A program made the position numbers and the translations under genes. The notes below the pieces were generated by a model, which was not told the origin of the DNA, ran no database searches, and saw only the letters and a program-made list of their open reading frames with translations. A DNA stretch of 64,000 bases from LC029 sp036676475 (lineage in GTDB: Bacteria; Bacillota; Bacilli; Aneurinibacillales; RAOX-1): assembly GCA_036676475.1 (NCBI GenBank), contig JAKFCU010000112.1, positions 1-64,000 on the forward strand, written 5' to 3'. Shown in pieces: positions 42,256 through 51,898 of the stretch; the stretch's first letter is position 1; every line of letters begins with the position of its first letter.

Positions 42256-43014
42256 TCAGTTCAGGATAAAGGAAGAATCTTCACGGTCTAACACCGTTAA
42301 TTTCCCTCCATAGGTTTTTTGCAGGTTCTCTTTTGTGAAAATTTGTTCTGTAGGACCCAGCCCCATCAGATGAACATTGAGCAGCATGGTCCAATCAAAG
42401 TATTCTTTTACTGTTGAAAGATCATGATGGACGACAAGTACCGTCTTTCCCTGCCCCTTCAACTCGTTTAACAGGGTGATAATCGCTTTTTCCGTTGCCG
42501 CGTCTACCCCTACAAACGGTTCATCCATAAAATACAGTTTGGCATCTTGGCACAGGGCACGCGCAAGGAAAATCCGCTGCTGCTGCCCTCCAGATAACTG
42601 GCTAATCTGTCGATCGGCAAAGGAAGACATCCCTACCTTTTCCAAACAATCCATGGCCATTTTCCGTTCCTTTGCCCCTGGTCTTCTAAACCACCCTAAG
42701 TGACCGTACCGGCCCATCATCACCACATCGAGGGCATTCGTTGGGAAATCCCAATCGACCGATTCCCGTTGAGGAACATAGCCTACCATATGTCGCTGCT
42801 CTGTATAGGCCTTACCATAAATCTCCACATTGCCCGTAACTATAGGGATTAAGCCTAAAGCCGCTTTGATCAAAGTGGATTTCCCTGCTCCATTCGGGCC
42901 GATAATGCCGATTAATTTTCCTTCGGGAATTTCAAAATCTATATTTCTAAGAACCGGTTTCTTTTGATAAGCGACTGTCAAATCTCTAATTTTCAATGGT
43001 GTTATTCTCATCAC
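42256..43014 (-). CDS. Metal ABC transporter ATP-binding protein
   Basis: 252 residues. Walker A GPNGAGKSTL, Q-loop in VGYVPQRESVDWDFP, signature LSGGQQQRIFLARAL, Walker B LYFMDEPFVGVD, H-loop VVHHD. The MRI-TPLKIRDL start with GAGGAACAAGTG upstream is accepted. Drives the two permeases; part of a substrate-binding/ATPase/permease/permease operon as in mntABCD. Confidence 0.92.
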   Translation of the reverse strand: MMRITPLKIRDLTVAYQKKPVLRNIDFEIPEGKLIGIIGPNGAGKSTLIKAALGLIPIVTGNVEIYGKAYTEQRHMVGYVPQRESVDWDFPTNALDVVMMGRYGHLGWFRRPGAKERKMAMDCLEKVGMSSFADRQISQLSGGQQQRIFLARALCQDAKLYFMDEPFVGVDAATEKAIITLLNELKGQGKTVLVVHHDLSTVKEYFDWTMLLNVHLMGLGPTEQIFTKENLQKTYGGKLTVLDREDSSFILN

Positions 43015-43030
43015 TTGTTCCTCCTCACCA

Positions 43031-43984
43031 TTATTTCAATGCCTTGACGATCGTATCTACATTGTGGCGAACCATCCCAATATACGTTCCTTCCCCGGTT
43101 CCTTTTTCACCCATTGCGTCGGAAAACAGCTCTCCCCCAATTTGAAGCTCATGCCCTTTCTCTTTTGCCCCTTGTACGACAGCTTCTATTGCTTTTTTCG
43201 GAACACTGGATTCTACAAACACAGCTTTAATTTTGTTTTCCACCAAATAATCACGAAGATTTGTTACATCCTTTGAACCATATTCAGAGGCTGTACTTAA
43301 CCCTTGCAGTCCCATGACCTTCATTCCATAAGCCTCTCCAAAATACCCAAAAGCATCGTGTGCCGTAACAAGAACACGTGAGCTCTCTGGAATGGTGGAC
43401 ACTTGCTCCAATGCATAGCGATCCAGCTCTTCTAGTTTAGCTAAATAGGTTTCCGCTTTTGACTTATAATCCACTGCATGCTCCGGATCAAAAGCCATCA
43501 ATTCATCCCGAACCTTTTCTGTCGCCTTCATCCAATGCTTAACATTAAACCATACATGAGGATCGTACTCTGTTCCGCCAGTCAATGCTCCAGACCTCAA
43601 CAATGATTTATCAATAGCATCGGCTACGGCAAAGGTTGGTTTTTCCTTATTCATTTTTTCAAAAATATCGACCATTTTCCCTTCCAAATGGAGGCCGTTG
43701 TAAAAAATGATTTCTGCTTCATCCAGCTTTCGAATATCTCCTTGGGAAGCCTTATATAGGTGGGGATCCACTCCTGCTTTCATCAGACCGGATACTTCCA
43801 CATGCTCTCCACCCACATTTTCCACGATGTCTGTAATCATACCCGTCGTGGTAGTGATTATGATTTTATCCGATTTTCCACCTTCCGCCTGTTGATCTCC
43901 CGAACAACCGGCTAATAGGAAAGTACTCATCATTCCTAATAGGACAATCGCTTTTGTTACATAAGATCGAACTTTCCTCTTCAA
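43031..43984 (-). CDS. Metal-binding lipoprotein (Mn/Zn/Fe, TroA/MntA family)
   Basis: 317 residues. A signal peptide ends in the lipobox LLAGC, so it is anchored outside by a lipid. Cluster 9 metal-binding fold with ligands in DPHLYKAS, YDPHVWFN, an ESSVPKKAIE segment and GGELFSDAMG. The GELF.DAMG form is common in TroA/MntA-type proteins for Mn, Zn or Fe. The ATG with AAGGA upstream and a typical N-terminus is chosen; the outer GTG lies in the leader. Confidence 0.9.
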   Translation of the reverse strand: MKRKVRSYVTKAIVLLGMMSTFLLAGCSGDQQAEGGKSDKIIITTTTGMITDIVENVGGEHVEVSGLMKAGVDPHLYKASQGDIRKLDEAEIIFYNGLHLEGKMVDIFEKMNKEKPTFAVADAIDKSLLRSGALTGGTEYDPHVWFNVKHWMKATEKVRDELMAFDPEHAVDYKSKAETYLAKLEELDRYALEQVSTIPESSRVLVTAHDAFGYFGEAYGMKVMGLQGLSTASEYGSKDVTNLRDYLVENKIKAVFVESSVPKKAIEAVVQGAKEKGHELQIGGELFSDAMGEKGTGEGTYIGMVRHNVDTIVKALK

Positions 43985-44150
43985 CATAAATATACATCTT
44001 CCTTTCACAATAGAAACTTTATTTAATGACACTCACTATTTTGTGGCAGGGCAACTTTTTGGGTAAAAGGGAGAAAAACTTTGTCAATTAAGACTTACAC
44101 CTCCTGTATGAGGAGTCATAGAACTGGACATGTTTCATTAGTCTAAATAT

Positions 44151-44207
44151 GTTTCCCTAAGGAAACTTTATAATAATTATTATAGTATGCAGTGCCTGTT
44201 TTGTGAA
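44151..44207 (-). promoter_or_regulatory. Promoter and MntR-like operator of the metal ABC operon
   Basis: TTCACA and TATAAT on the minus strand are 17 bases apart. Directly downstream, at 44151-44166, GTTTCCCTAAGGAAAC is a palindrome of the type bound by MntR/DtxR-family repressors. Repression by Mn (or Fe) is therefore likely. Confidence 0.65.
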
Positions 44208-44263
44208 CATCTTTTGATAATTTTTCTCAAATCATTTTCTTGGAAATTCCGACGAAGAAAGAC

Positions 44264-44310
44264 AAAAAAAGCTGACTAAAAGAATTTCTCATCCTTCTAA
44301 TCAGCTTTTT
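44264..44310 (-). terminator. Terminator of the siderophore-binding protein gene
   Basis: AAAAAGCTGA and TCAGCTTTTT with partly paired inner arms (AAAGAA/TTCT); the minus strand ends in seven T. Lies eight bases after the stop. Confidence 0.8.
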
Positions 44311-44317
44311 GCTTATT

Positions 44318-45292
44318 TTACTTTAATTCTGTGTAAAATTTAGTTAGATCATCTAGTAGAAGATTCGCCGCTTTTACACCACCTGCAGTGTTCCAAGTGG
44401 CATCGTCTACTTTATGAGCACGATTGTTCTTTACTACATTCAAGTTCTTATAGAGTGGATCATTTGTCCATTCCTTCTCAGTCTTGCTCGCTTCTCCGTC
44501 ACCTTTTTCAAAAGTGAAGTAGAACATAATGTCGCCTTCCATATCTGGGATTCTTTCTTTGGTGATTTCTTCAGCAAATTCAGCCTTATTTTGAGCAGCA
44601 GGGCGAGCTAAACCAATTTGTTCAAAAATCACTCCGGTAAAGGTATCTTTGAAGTATAGACGTACTTTACCAGGCATAAAGCGTACAACAGATACTTGAA
44701 TAGAAAGTTTATCAGCGAATTTATCTTTAAATTCGGTTACGCGTTGATCAAAGTCAGCGATTACTTGCTTACCTTCATCTTCTTTATTTAATGCTTTTGC
44801 ATACAACTCAAAGTTAGTTTTCCATTCACCGCGCAGCGTTTCCGAGAAAACAGTTGGAGCAATGGCAGATAGCTGCTGATATACCTTTTCCTGACGCATT
44901 TTATTTCCAAGAATCAAATCAGGTTTAAGCGCTGCAATCTTTTCCAGGTTCACTTGGCTTTCCAAGCCAAGGACTTCTACGCCTTCCATATCTGCCTTGA
45001 TATGCTCATACCAAGGATTGCCCAAATGAGATTGAACCGCTCCCACTGGTTTTACTCCCAATGCTAACAGAGCCTCTGTTCCTTCATTTGTAAGAATGAC
45101 TACTTTTTGCAGTGTTCCTTTAATTTCTGTTTTTCCCATAGCATGCTCAATCACACGAACATCACCGGTTTCCGGCTTGGCATCTGCACCTTGCTCTGTT
45201 TTAGGAGCGCTTTCTTGTGCCCCGCCACATCCCATGAGAAAGAGAGCAAATGTAAGTAGAAGCGTCATCAAACGGTATGTAGTTTTGATCAT
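44318..45292 (-). CDS. Iron-siderophore-binding lipoprotein
   Basis: 324 residues with a lipoprotein signal (FLMGC) and an FhuD/FecB-type periplasmic binding fold: VVILTNEGTEALLALGVKPVGAV, LEKIAALKPDLILGN, and the C-terminal GGVKAANLLLDDL. Similar in style to YfiY/YxeB-type proteins. Diverges from two permease genes and shares with them a region with Fur boxes. Ligand unknown; no siderophore synthesis gene is in the window, so it may take up foreign siderophores. Confidence 0.9.
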   Translation of the reverse strand: MIKTTYRLMTLLLTFALFLMGCGGAQESAPKTEQGADAKPETGDVRVIEHAMGKTEIKGTLQKVVILTNEGTEALLALGVKPVGAVQSHLGNPWYEHIKADMEGVEVLGLESQVNLEKIAALKPDLILGNKMRQEKVYQQLSAIAPTVFSETLRGEWKTNFELYAKALNKEDEGKQVIADFDQRVTEFKDKFADKLSIQVSVVRFMPGKVRLYFKDTFTGVIFEQIGLARPAAQNKAEFAEEITKERIPDMEGDIMFYFTFEKGDGEASKTEKEWTNDPLYKNLNVVKNNRAHKVDDATWNTAGGVKAANLLLDDLTKFYTELK

Positions 45293-45317
45293 CTATTTCT
45301 CTCTCCTTTGTAAATTT

Positions 45318-45408
45318 GATAATGATTTTCATTCACGTTTTATTATAATATAATGGCAAGAATTATACTGTCAACAAAAAATGATATTGATTCTCAAAAT
45401 CGTTGACA
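45318..45408. promoter_or_regulatory. Divergent Fur-controlled promoters of the siderophore locus
   Basis: GATAATGATTTTCATTCAC (45318) and GATATTGATTCTCAAAATC (45383) match the 19-base Fur consensus at 15 and 14 positions. A TTGACA is placed on each strand (45369-45374 minus, 45403-45408 plus), each beside a box, with AT-rich -10 regions following. This serves both the binding protein and the permease operon. Confidence 0.8.
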
Positions 45409-45468
45409 GCGTTTTTTTTCATCTATAGACTAATTAGTGTACTTTTAATGAAAATATAAGGAGTTACT

Positions 45469-46479
45469 ATGTATCATTTATTAACAAATAATACCTGGCG
45501 TTGTTTGGGTGTGTTAATCGGTTTAGCCCTGCTTGTGATTTGCATGCTTTCAAGCGTGATTTTTGGTTTAACCAATATCACTTGGGAAATGGTCATTCAA
45601 TCTTATACCCAATTTGATGGGTCCAATGAACATATCATTATAAAAACTGCCCGGGTTCCCCGTGCCCTGATCGGGGCGGCAGTTGGAGCAAGTTTAGGTT
45701 TAGCCGGCGCCCTTATGCAGGCTCTAACGAGAAATCCATTGGCCGCACCCGATATATACGGATTAAATTCCGGGGCCAGTTTCCTCATTGTCTTTGCTGT
45801 CTCATTTTTGGGCATCAGCTCGATTACTTCATTTATTTGGATTGCTTTCGCAGGAGCTGGAATCTCTGCGTTTGCCATTTATATCCTAAGTTCTTTTGGA
45901 GGAAACGGGTTAACTCCCCTTAAATTGACACTTGCCGGAGCTTCTATGGCTGCTTTATTCTCCTCTTTGACGCAAGGAATGCTCACCTTGAATGAGAAAG
46001 CCTTGGATGAAGTGTTATTTTGGTTAGCCGGTTCGATTGAAGGGAGAAAGCTGGAAATGCTTGTACCCGTTTTTCCTTATATGATCGTAGGCTGGTTAAC
46101 CTCGTTCTTTATCTCAAGGCAAGTCAATACACTCATGATGGGAGAAGATGTAGCGAAAGGACTTGGACAGCGAACCGTATGGATCAAAGCCCTTACCTGG
46201 CTTGTCATCGTGCTGTTAGCCGGAAGCTCCGTAGCCGTTGCCGGACCCATCAGTTTTATCGGGATTATCATCCCTCATATGGCGCGGACCCTGGTCGGAG
46301 TCGATCATCGATGGCTCCTCCCGTACAGCGCCCTTATGGGAGCCATCCTATTAATTGCAGCAGATATTAGTGCACGTTATATCATTATGCCGAAAGAAGT
46401 GCCTGTTGGCGTCATGACAGCCATCATTGGTACGCCCTTCTTTATCTTTATTGCACGGAAGGGGTTTAATCATAAATGA
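45469..46479 (+). CDS. Siderophore ABC transporter permease (FecCD family)
   Basis: 336 residues, about ten hydrophobic helices. FecCD hallmarks: RVPRALIGAAVGASLGLAGA, ALTRNPLAAPDIYGLNSGA, and GPISFIGIIIPHMAR. AAGGAG lies before the ATG. First gene of the permease-permease-ATPase operon, overlapping the next by four bases. Confidence 0.92.
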   Translation: MYHLLTNNTWRCLGVLIGLALLVICMLSSVIFGLTNITWEMVIQSYTQFDGSNEHIIIKTARVPRALIGAAVGASLGLAGALMQALTRNPLAAPDIYGLNSGASFLIVFAVSFLGISSITSFIWIAFAGAGISAFAIYILSSFGGNGLTPLKLTLAGASMAALFSSLTQGMLTLNEKALDEVLFWLAGSIEGRKLEMLVPVFPYMIVGWLTSFFISRQVNTLMMGEDVAKGLGQRTVWIKALTWLVIVLLAGSSVAVAGPISFIGIIIPHMARTLVGVDHRWLLPYSALMGAILLIAADISARYIIMPKEVPVGVMTAIIGTPFFIFIARKGFNHK

Positions 46480-47534
46480 GTAAATATATTCCTGTTCGTG
46501 TGACTAAATCAAAAATCTCTTTTCTGTTGGAAAAAAAAGCTTTACTCGCTTTTAGTGCTCTTTTCATCCTTACTTGTGTGGTCATCGTCATAAGTACAGG
46601 TATGGGTGAGATGAATTTTTCCCCCATCGAGGTTGTGCAAATTTTGATGGGCTATGGTTCAGACATGAACACCTTGATCGTTCATGACTTTCGTTTACCG
46701 CGGATTCTCATCGGTTTTCTCGTAGGGGCTTCTTTGGCTCTATCCGGGGCCATTATGCAAGGAGTCATTCGCAATCCCTTGGCTTCACCCGATATTATCG
46801 GAATTACAGGGGGAGCTGGTGCGGCTGTTGTCACTTTTTTTACCTTATTCATCGATCCATTTGATAATTCGTTAACGATAAGCATTAAATGGCTTCCTGT
46901 TGCCGCTTTTATCGGAGCTACACTGATTGCTTTTTTAATCTATATCCTGTCTTGGAACAAGGGTGTGACTCCCATTCGACTTGTATTAGTAGGTGTTGGA
47001 TTGGATGCAGCAACACAAGCCCTCATCACCATCATGATGATTTTTGGCCCCTTAATTTTGGTCACCCAGGAAAAGATTTGGCTCACGGGTAGCGTTTATG
47101 GATCCAACTGGGAAAACGTCTGGACATTATTGCCCTGGTTTTTTATTTTTCTTCCGTTCATCTTTATTATTGCGCGGAACTTGAATGTCCAGGAGCTGGG
47201 TGATGAAATTGCGAAAAGCGTCGGGAGTTCGGTACAGCGTCAAAGATTTATTTTGCTGCTAATCAGTACGGCATTGGCTGGTGGAGCGGTTGCCTTCGGA
47301 GGAGGAATAAGCTTTGTAGGCTTAATGGCACCCCATATAGCTAGACAATTGGTAGGATCAGCGTTCGGTGCTCTCTTGCCTATCTCGGCATTAATAGGAG
47401 GTTTAATCGTACTGCTGGCTGATTTGGTGGCTAGGACCGCTTTCCTCCCTCTGGATATTCCAGCCGGTGTCTTTACGGCAGCCATTGGTGCCCCTTATTT
47501 CATCTATCTGCTTTACAAAAATCGGAACATGTAA
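46476..47534 (+). CDS. Siderophore ABC transporter permease 2 (FecCD family)
   Basis: 352 residues, second FecCD permease with RLPRILIGFLVGASLALSGA, GVIRNPLASPDIIGITGGA and GGISFVGLMAPHIAR. A 30-residue basic N-terminal extension precedes the first helix. It starts within the last codon of the first permease gene, so translation is coupled and a heterodimer is expected. Confidence 0.92.
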   Translation: MSKYIPVRVTKSKISFLLEKKALLAFSALFILTCVVIVISTGMGEMNFSPIEVVQILMGYGSDMNTLIVHDFRLPRILIGFLVGASLALSGAIMQGVIRNPLASPDIIGITGGAGAAVVTFFTLFIDPFDNSLTISIKWLPVAAFIGATLIAFLIYILSWNKGVTPIRLVLVGVGLDAATQALITIMMIFGPLILVTQEKIWLTGSVYGSNWENVWTLLPWFFIFLPFIFIIARNLNVQELGDEIAKSVGSSVQRQRFILLLISTALAGGAVAFGGGISFVGLMAPHIARQLVGSAFGALLPISALIGGLIVLLADLVARTAFLPLDIPAGVFTAAIGAPYFIYLLYKNRNM

Positions 47535-47547
47535 GGAGTCGATCAGC

Positions 47548-48357
47548 ATGCAGGCATTAGAAACCCGTTCTCTTACCCTGTCCTACGGAAATGAGATCAT
47601 CATTGATCAATTGAATTTATCCATCCCAAAGGAAAAGATCACAGTCTTTATTGGGAGCAACGGCTGCGGCAAATCCACTCTCCTTCGCTCCTTAGCCCGA
47701 CTATTAAAGCCAGAACAAGGAGCTATCGTTCTGGATGGTCAGGAAATGAGCAAACTCTCCAGTAAGGAAATTGCCAAAAAGCTGGCGATTTTACCCCAAG
47801 GTCCCGTTGCTCCCGAAGGGTTAACCGTTCTCCAACTAGTGAAACAAGGGAGATATCCTTACCAAAGCTGGTTAAAGCAATGGTCAGAAGAGGATGAAAG
47901 TATGGTATATCATGCGTTAGATGCCACTCAAATGCGTCGTTTTTCCGAACGCCCCGTGGATGCCCTCTCTGGCGGTCAGCGTCAAAGAGCTTGGATTGCC
48001 ATGACTCTTGCCCAAGGGACAGAAACTATTCTATTGGATGAGCCAACAACCTATTTGGATATGACACATCAAGTAGAAATATTAGATTTACTGTTTGAAT
48101 TAAATGAGACCGAAAAGCGAACGATTGTCATGGTGTTGCATGATTTGAATCTAGCCTGCCGATATGCTCACCATATCGTTGCTGTACAGAATAAAGGAAT
48201 TTATGCCCAAGGAAAACCAGAAGACATTATTAATGAGGAAATGATTCGAACCGTATTTGGCATGGAATGCAAAATTACGACGGACCCGATCTTCGGTACA
48301 CCCATGTGCATCCCTTATGGAAAAGGCCGCATGGTGAAACCGAATTTGCAATATTAA
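47548..48357 (+). CDS. Siderophore ABC transporter ATP-binding protein
   Basis: 269 residues. Walker A GSNGCGKSTLLR, signature LSGGQRQRAWIAMTLA, Walker B TILLDEPTTYLD, H-loop VLHDLN. FepC/FhuC-type with the C-terminal FGMECKITTDPIFG segment. TAAGGAG lies before this ATG; the longer frame overlaps the permease gene without a site. Third gene of the uptake operon. Confidence 0.92.
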   Translation: MQALETRSLTLSYGNEIIIDQLNLSIPKEKITVFIGSNGCGKSTLLRSLARLLKPEQGAIVLDGQEMSKLSSKEIAKKLAILPQGPVAPEGLTVLQLVKQGRYPYQSWLKQWSEEDESMVYHALDATQMRRFSERPVDALSGGQRQRAWIAMTLAQGTETILLDEPTTYLDMTHQVEILDLLFELNETEKRTIVMVLHDLNLACRYAHHIVAVQNKGIYAQGKPEDIINEEMIRTVFGMECKITTDPIFGTPMCIPYGKGRMVKPNLQY

Positions 48358-48409
48358 AATAATAGCCGAACCCCCTGAAACTTAATAAGTTATAAATTCT
48401 TATTTGTTA

Positions 48410-48436
48410 AAAAAAAAGCCTGGTATCCCAGACCTT
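48410..48436 (-). terminator. PAS-kinase gene terminator
   Basis: AGGTCTGG and CCAGGCTT (minus strand) pair over eight positions around GATA, followed by nine T. The kinase stop codon is at its edge. It may also stop the convergent transport operon. Confidence 0.75.
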
Positions 48437-49970
48437 AGATATCAAATGAATGATTCCATTCTTGAAAACAAGGAAGCGTAACACATACCGTCGTTCCCTC
48501 TCCAGGGTTACTGGAAATTCGAATAGATCCATGATGTTCTCGAATGATCTTATAGCTAATCATCAACCCAAGTCCCGTTCCTTTTTCTTTTAATGTATAA
48601 AAGGGCTCGCCAAGCTTAGGAATGAGTTCCTCTGGAATCCCACAGCCTTCATCTTGAATTTCAATACGTATCTGGTTTTTAAGATGCGAAACGAGTACCT
48701 TAATGGTCCCTTCATTTGGCATGGATTCCAAAGCATTCTTCAAAATATTAATAAAGACTTGTTTAAGATGATTAGAATCTCCCATAATCGTGGGGATGGG
48801 GGATTTCACCTGTAAGATAATATAAATATTCTTCAAGATGGCTTGTGTATTAAAGAGTGTCACCACAGCGTCTAAAAGAGGTACTAATTCGATTGCTCTA
48901 TGCTGGATGGCCTGTGGCTTAGCAAGCATGAGAAATTCATTGGTTACCATCTCAATACGATCTAGCTCAGAACGCATTAAGTCGAAATACAATGGATTAT
49001 CCGTTTCTTTACGCAGAAGCTGGAGAAAGCCCTTTAAAGTTGTTAATGGATTACGAATCTCATGGGCTATCCCGGCCGCAAGCTCTCCAACGGCAGAAAC
49101 CCTTTCCCACTTCCGAAGGATATCCTCTGTCTTTCTCTGTTCCGTCATATTGGAAATGATACCATCCACCCGTACCAATCGTCCCTCTTTCATCACCGGA
49201 ATAGCTCGCTCTTTTATCCACTTTATCCCTTCCACTGGATGAATAATTCGATATTCTGTTTGAACGGTTTCTCCTCTCCATAAGTCTTTACTGTTCTCTT
49301 TAATTTGAGGGATATCATCCTGATAAATCGCCTTATAAAAAAGACTTGCATCATTCATTAAGCTAGTATGGGATATTCCATACATCGCTCCACAGGAGGA
49401 GGAAAGCTGAAGAAATCGTTTTGTATCCATATCATAAGAGAAAAAGACTTCTTCCAGGTTATCAAAAATATTCTTCAGCTGCTCTTTTGTTTCCTGAAGT
49501 TCCTTTTCCCATTGCTTTCTCTTCGTTATATCCCTGCTAATAATGACAAGATGTTGAATATTCCCGTATTCATCTAGAACAGGCATCCACTTCGATTCAA
49601 TATAGATCCAATGGCCCTTTTGATGGAGGTGACGATACTCCGTTTCCACAGGCTTTTTGGTACGATGGATCTCCTCTATTGAGAACTTCACGTTTTCCAC
49701 ATCATCAGGGTGGATCAGATCAAGCCGAAGCGTCCCTTCAATCTCCGACAAAGCATACCCTAACACGACTTCATTCGATGGCGATGCATAGAGGGTCCGC
49801 CCTTGGCTATCGGAAATATTGATAATGTCCGTCGTATTTTCGGCAATCAATCGATATCTTGCTTCACTCTCGCGAAAGGCCCTTTCAATCATGCTTTGAT
49901 GCTGTTGGAGTGCATTGATGAGTTCTTGCTGAACAGGGAGCATTGATTTTTCTTCATTAAAAAGTCCCAT
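48435..49970 (-). CDS. PAS-domain histidine kinase, sporulation-kinase type
   Basis: 511 residues, no transmembrane helix. Two PAS domains (about 35-155 and 165-285), HisKA with H303 in AGIAHEIRNPLTTLKGF, and a HATPase domain (INILKNALESMP, DEGCGIPEE, GTGLGLMISYKI). This histidine segment is typical of the KinA/B/C/E group that feeds phosphate to Spo0F. No response regulator lies next to it, as usual for orphan sporulation kinases. ATG at codon 3 (GGAGT seven bases upstream) is preferred. Confidence 0.88.
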   Translation of the reverse strand: MGLFNEEKSMLPVQQELINALQQHQSMIERAFRESEARYRLIAENTTDIINISDSQGRTLYASPSNEVVLGYALSEIEGTLRLDLIHPDDVENVKFSIEEIHRTKKPVETEYRHLHQKGHWIYIESKWMPVLDEYGNIQHLVIISRDITKRKQWEKELQETKEQLKNIFDNLEEVFFSYDMDTKRFLQLSSSCGAMYGISHTSLMNDASLFYKAIYQDDIPQIKENSKDLWRGETVQTEYRIIHPVEGIKWIKERAIPVMKEGRLVRVDGIISNMTEQRKTEDILRKWERVSAVGELAAGIAHEIRNPLTTLKGFLQLLRKETDNPLYFDLMRSELDRIEMVTNEFLMLAKPQAIQHRAIELVPLLDAVVTLFNTQAILKNIYIILQVKSPIPTIMGDSNHLKQVFINILKNALESMPNEGTIKVLVSHLKNQIRIEIQDEGCGIPEELIPKLGEPFYTLKEKGTGLGLMISYKIIREHHGSIRISSNPGEGTTVCVTLPCFQEWNHSFDI

Positions 49971-50093
49971 AATCATACTCCTTTTGCCGCAATCTTATAC
50001 CCAAATAAATTCGATGTGTTCCTTAAATTCCCTTTATTTTGAGTAAAAATAAAAAATAGGTTCGAAGCAAATCAATGTAGAAAGACCGCATTA

Positions 50094-50126
50094 AGAAAAA
50101 AAAAGCACCGTTTGTCGATGCTTTTT
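50094..50126 (-). terminator. cshA terminator
   Basis: AAAGCATCG and CGGTGCTTT (minus strand; one G-U) around ACAAA, followed by nine T. Confidence 0.85.
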
Positions 50127-50137
50127 GTTGTGGGTAA

Positions 50138-51586
50138 TTAGGCATTTTTCCCTTTACCCTTTTTAGACCTTGATCTTGCAAAAGACTCGCGCTTTGAACG
50201 ATCCTCTCCTTTAGGTCCTGGTCCCTTATTGGATTTTCTTTTGAACTCCATTTTATTCTTTTTAACCCGCAATGGGGCTTCTTCTGTCAGCTTGACAGGA
50301 GTCGTATTGGGTTCCTTGGTTAATAGCTTCAATGCAGAGGCTACAAGGGTGATCGAATCAACTTCATCCAACAATTGCTCAGCCATTGATTTATAAGAAT
50401 GGTATTCGCCCTCTCGAGCGATTTCCAACAACTTTTCTACAGCCAATCGCTGTTGCCCTTCCATGGCTTCAGCAAGGGATGGGACATTGAGACGCTCCAT
50501 TTTTCGATTAGTCATTTTCTCTATGACTCTCAAATGATCGATTTCTCTTGGAGAAATAAAGGTGATGGCCAACCCCGTTTTCCCCGCCCGTCCTGTTCTT
50601 CCGATACGGTGAACATAGCTTTCTGCTTCTTGAGGAATATCGAAATTGTAGACATGGGTAACTCCACTAATATCGAGTCCACGTGCTGCTACATCGGTAG
50701 CCACAAGAAGTTCGATCGTCCCTTCTTTGAATCGGCGCAATACACTGTCCCGTTTAGCTTGATTTAAATCACCATGAATTCCCTCAGCAGCATATCCGCG
50801 CTTATTGAGCGCTTCGGCCAGCTCATCTACTCTTCGTTTCGTTCTGCCAAAGACGATCGCTAACTCAGGAGAGTGGATATCAAGCATACGACAGAGAACA
50901 TCGAACTTCTGTCTCTCTTGCACTTCCATATACTGCTGCTGAATATTCGAAACGGTCATTTCCTTCGCTTTAATCTTAATCAATTCAGGATTTTTCATAA
51001 ACTTCTGAGCAATTTCCTGAATCGGTTTTGGCATAGTAGCAGAAAACAGTAGGGTTTGACGATCATCAGGTATTTCTTGCAGGATAGTTTGAATATCCTC
51101 GACAAAACCCATGTTTAACATTTCATCCGCTTCATCCAACACAACCATCTCAATAGCATGAAGACGAACAGTCTTTCTTCTCATATGGTCCATGAATCTT
51201 CCTGGAGTAGCCACAATAATCTGTGGTTTTTTCCTCAACGCTTTAATTTGACGGTCGATATCCTGTCCACCGTATATAGGAAGAGCACGCATCCCCTTAT
51301 ATTGAGCAATTTTATTCAATTCTTCCGCTACTTGAACGGCAAGTTCTCTCGTAGGAGCTAATACTAACCCCTGAACTTCTTCTTTTTCTTCACTTAACCT
51401 CTGCAAAAGAGGAATACCAAATGCAGCGGTTTTACCAGTACCGGTTTGCGCTTGTCCAATTAAATCTTGACCTCGCAAAGCGATCGGGATGGTTTGTGTC
51501 TGAATGGGGGTAGCTTCTTCAAAGCCCATATTGCTAAGTGCACGAGTAATTTGTTGTTGTAGTCCAAAATCATCAAAAGTTGCCAA
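50138..51586 (-). CDS. cshA: DEAD-box RNA helicase, CshA type
   Basis: 482 residues. Q motif region FEEATPIQTQTIP, motif I AQTGTGKTAAF, II VLDEADEML, III LFSATMP, VI HRIGRTGRAGKTG. The C-terminal extension (about 380-482) has an RNA-binding-like part and a basic tail (KKNKMEFKRKSNKGPGPKG). CshA is part of the RNA degradosome and cold response in Bacillus. Followed by a terminator; lies with csp and carD genes. Confidence 0.9.
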   Translation of the reverse strand: MATFDDFGLQQQITRALSNMGFEEATPIQTQTIPIALRGQDLIGQAQTGTGKTAAFGIPLLQRLSEEKEEVQGLVLAPTRELAVQVAEELNKIAQYKGMRALPIYGGQDIDRQIKALRKKPQIIVATPGRFMDHMRRKTVRLHAIEMVVLDEADEMLNMGFVEDIQTILQEIPDDRQTLLFSATMPKPIQEIAQKFMKNPELIKIKAKEMTVSNIQQQYMEVQERQKFDVLCRMLDIHSPELAIVFGRTKRRVDELAEALNKRGYAAEGIHGDLNQAKRDSVLRRFKEGTIELLVATDVAARGLDISGVTHVYNFDIPQEAESYVHRIGRTGRAGKTGLAITFISPREIDHLRVIEKMTNRKMERLNVPSLAEAMEGQQRLAVEKLLEIAREGEYHSYKSMAEQLLDEVDSITLVASALKLLTKEPNTTPVKLTEEAPLRVKKNKMEFKRKSNKGPGPKGEDRSKRESFARSRSKKGKGKNA

Positions 51587-51637
51587 TGATTATCCAATCT
51601 CCTTTTATTACATTTATATTCCATTATTAAAATGGCT

Positions 51638-51675
51638 CAAAAAAAGGGCATTATTCCTGTCTGGAATAAGTGCCC
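51638..51675 (-). terminator. Terminator of the first cold-shock gene
   Basis: GGGCACTTATTCC and GGAATAATGCCC (minus strand) pair with one bulged C around AGACA, then seven T. Confidence 0.85.
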
Positions 51676-51700
51676 TCGGATATCCCTAGATCAATTCAAA

Positions 51701-51898
51701 CTAAACGCGATTAACGTTAGCAGCTTGAGGTCCACGGTTTCCTTCAACAATGTCGAATTCTACAGATTCGCCTTCTTGAAGAGTCTTGAAACCATTACCT
51801 TGAATCGCTGTGAAGTGAACGAATACATCGTCTCCACCTTCGCGCTCGATGAATCCAAACCCTTTTTCAGAGTTAAACCATTTTACTTTTCCAACCAT
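51701..51898 (-). CDS. Cold-shock protein (CspA/CspB family), copy 1
   Basis: 65 residues, OB-fold RNA chaperone. RNP1 KGFGFIE and RNP2 VFVHF are intact. AGGAGG precedes the ATG, and a long A-rich leader lies upstream, as usual for cold-inducible csp genes. About 75 percent identical by eye to the second copy a kilobase away. Confidence 0.95.
   Translation of the reverse strand: MVGKVKWFNSEKGFGFIEREGGDDVFVHFTAIQGNGFKTLQEGESVEFDIVEGNRGPQAANVNRV

Larger units (their letters stand above)
43985..44317. other. Leader of the metal transporter and adjoining gap
   Basis: The transcript from the promoter near 44.18 kb would have a leader of about 180 bases. Within it, a CTCCT/AGGAG inverted repeat (near 44100-44115) and a possible 22-codon leader frame from a TTG (44019-44087, minus) preceded at 12 bases by AGGAGG are visible; neither matches a known riboswitch. 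The 44218-44263 part shows nothing. Confidence 0.4.
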
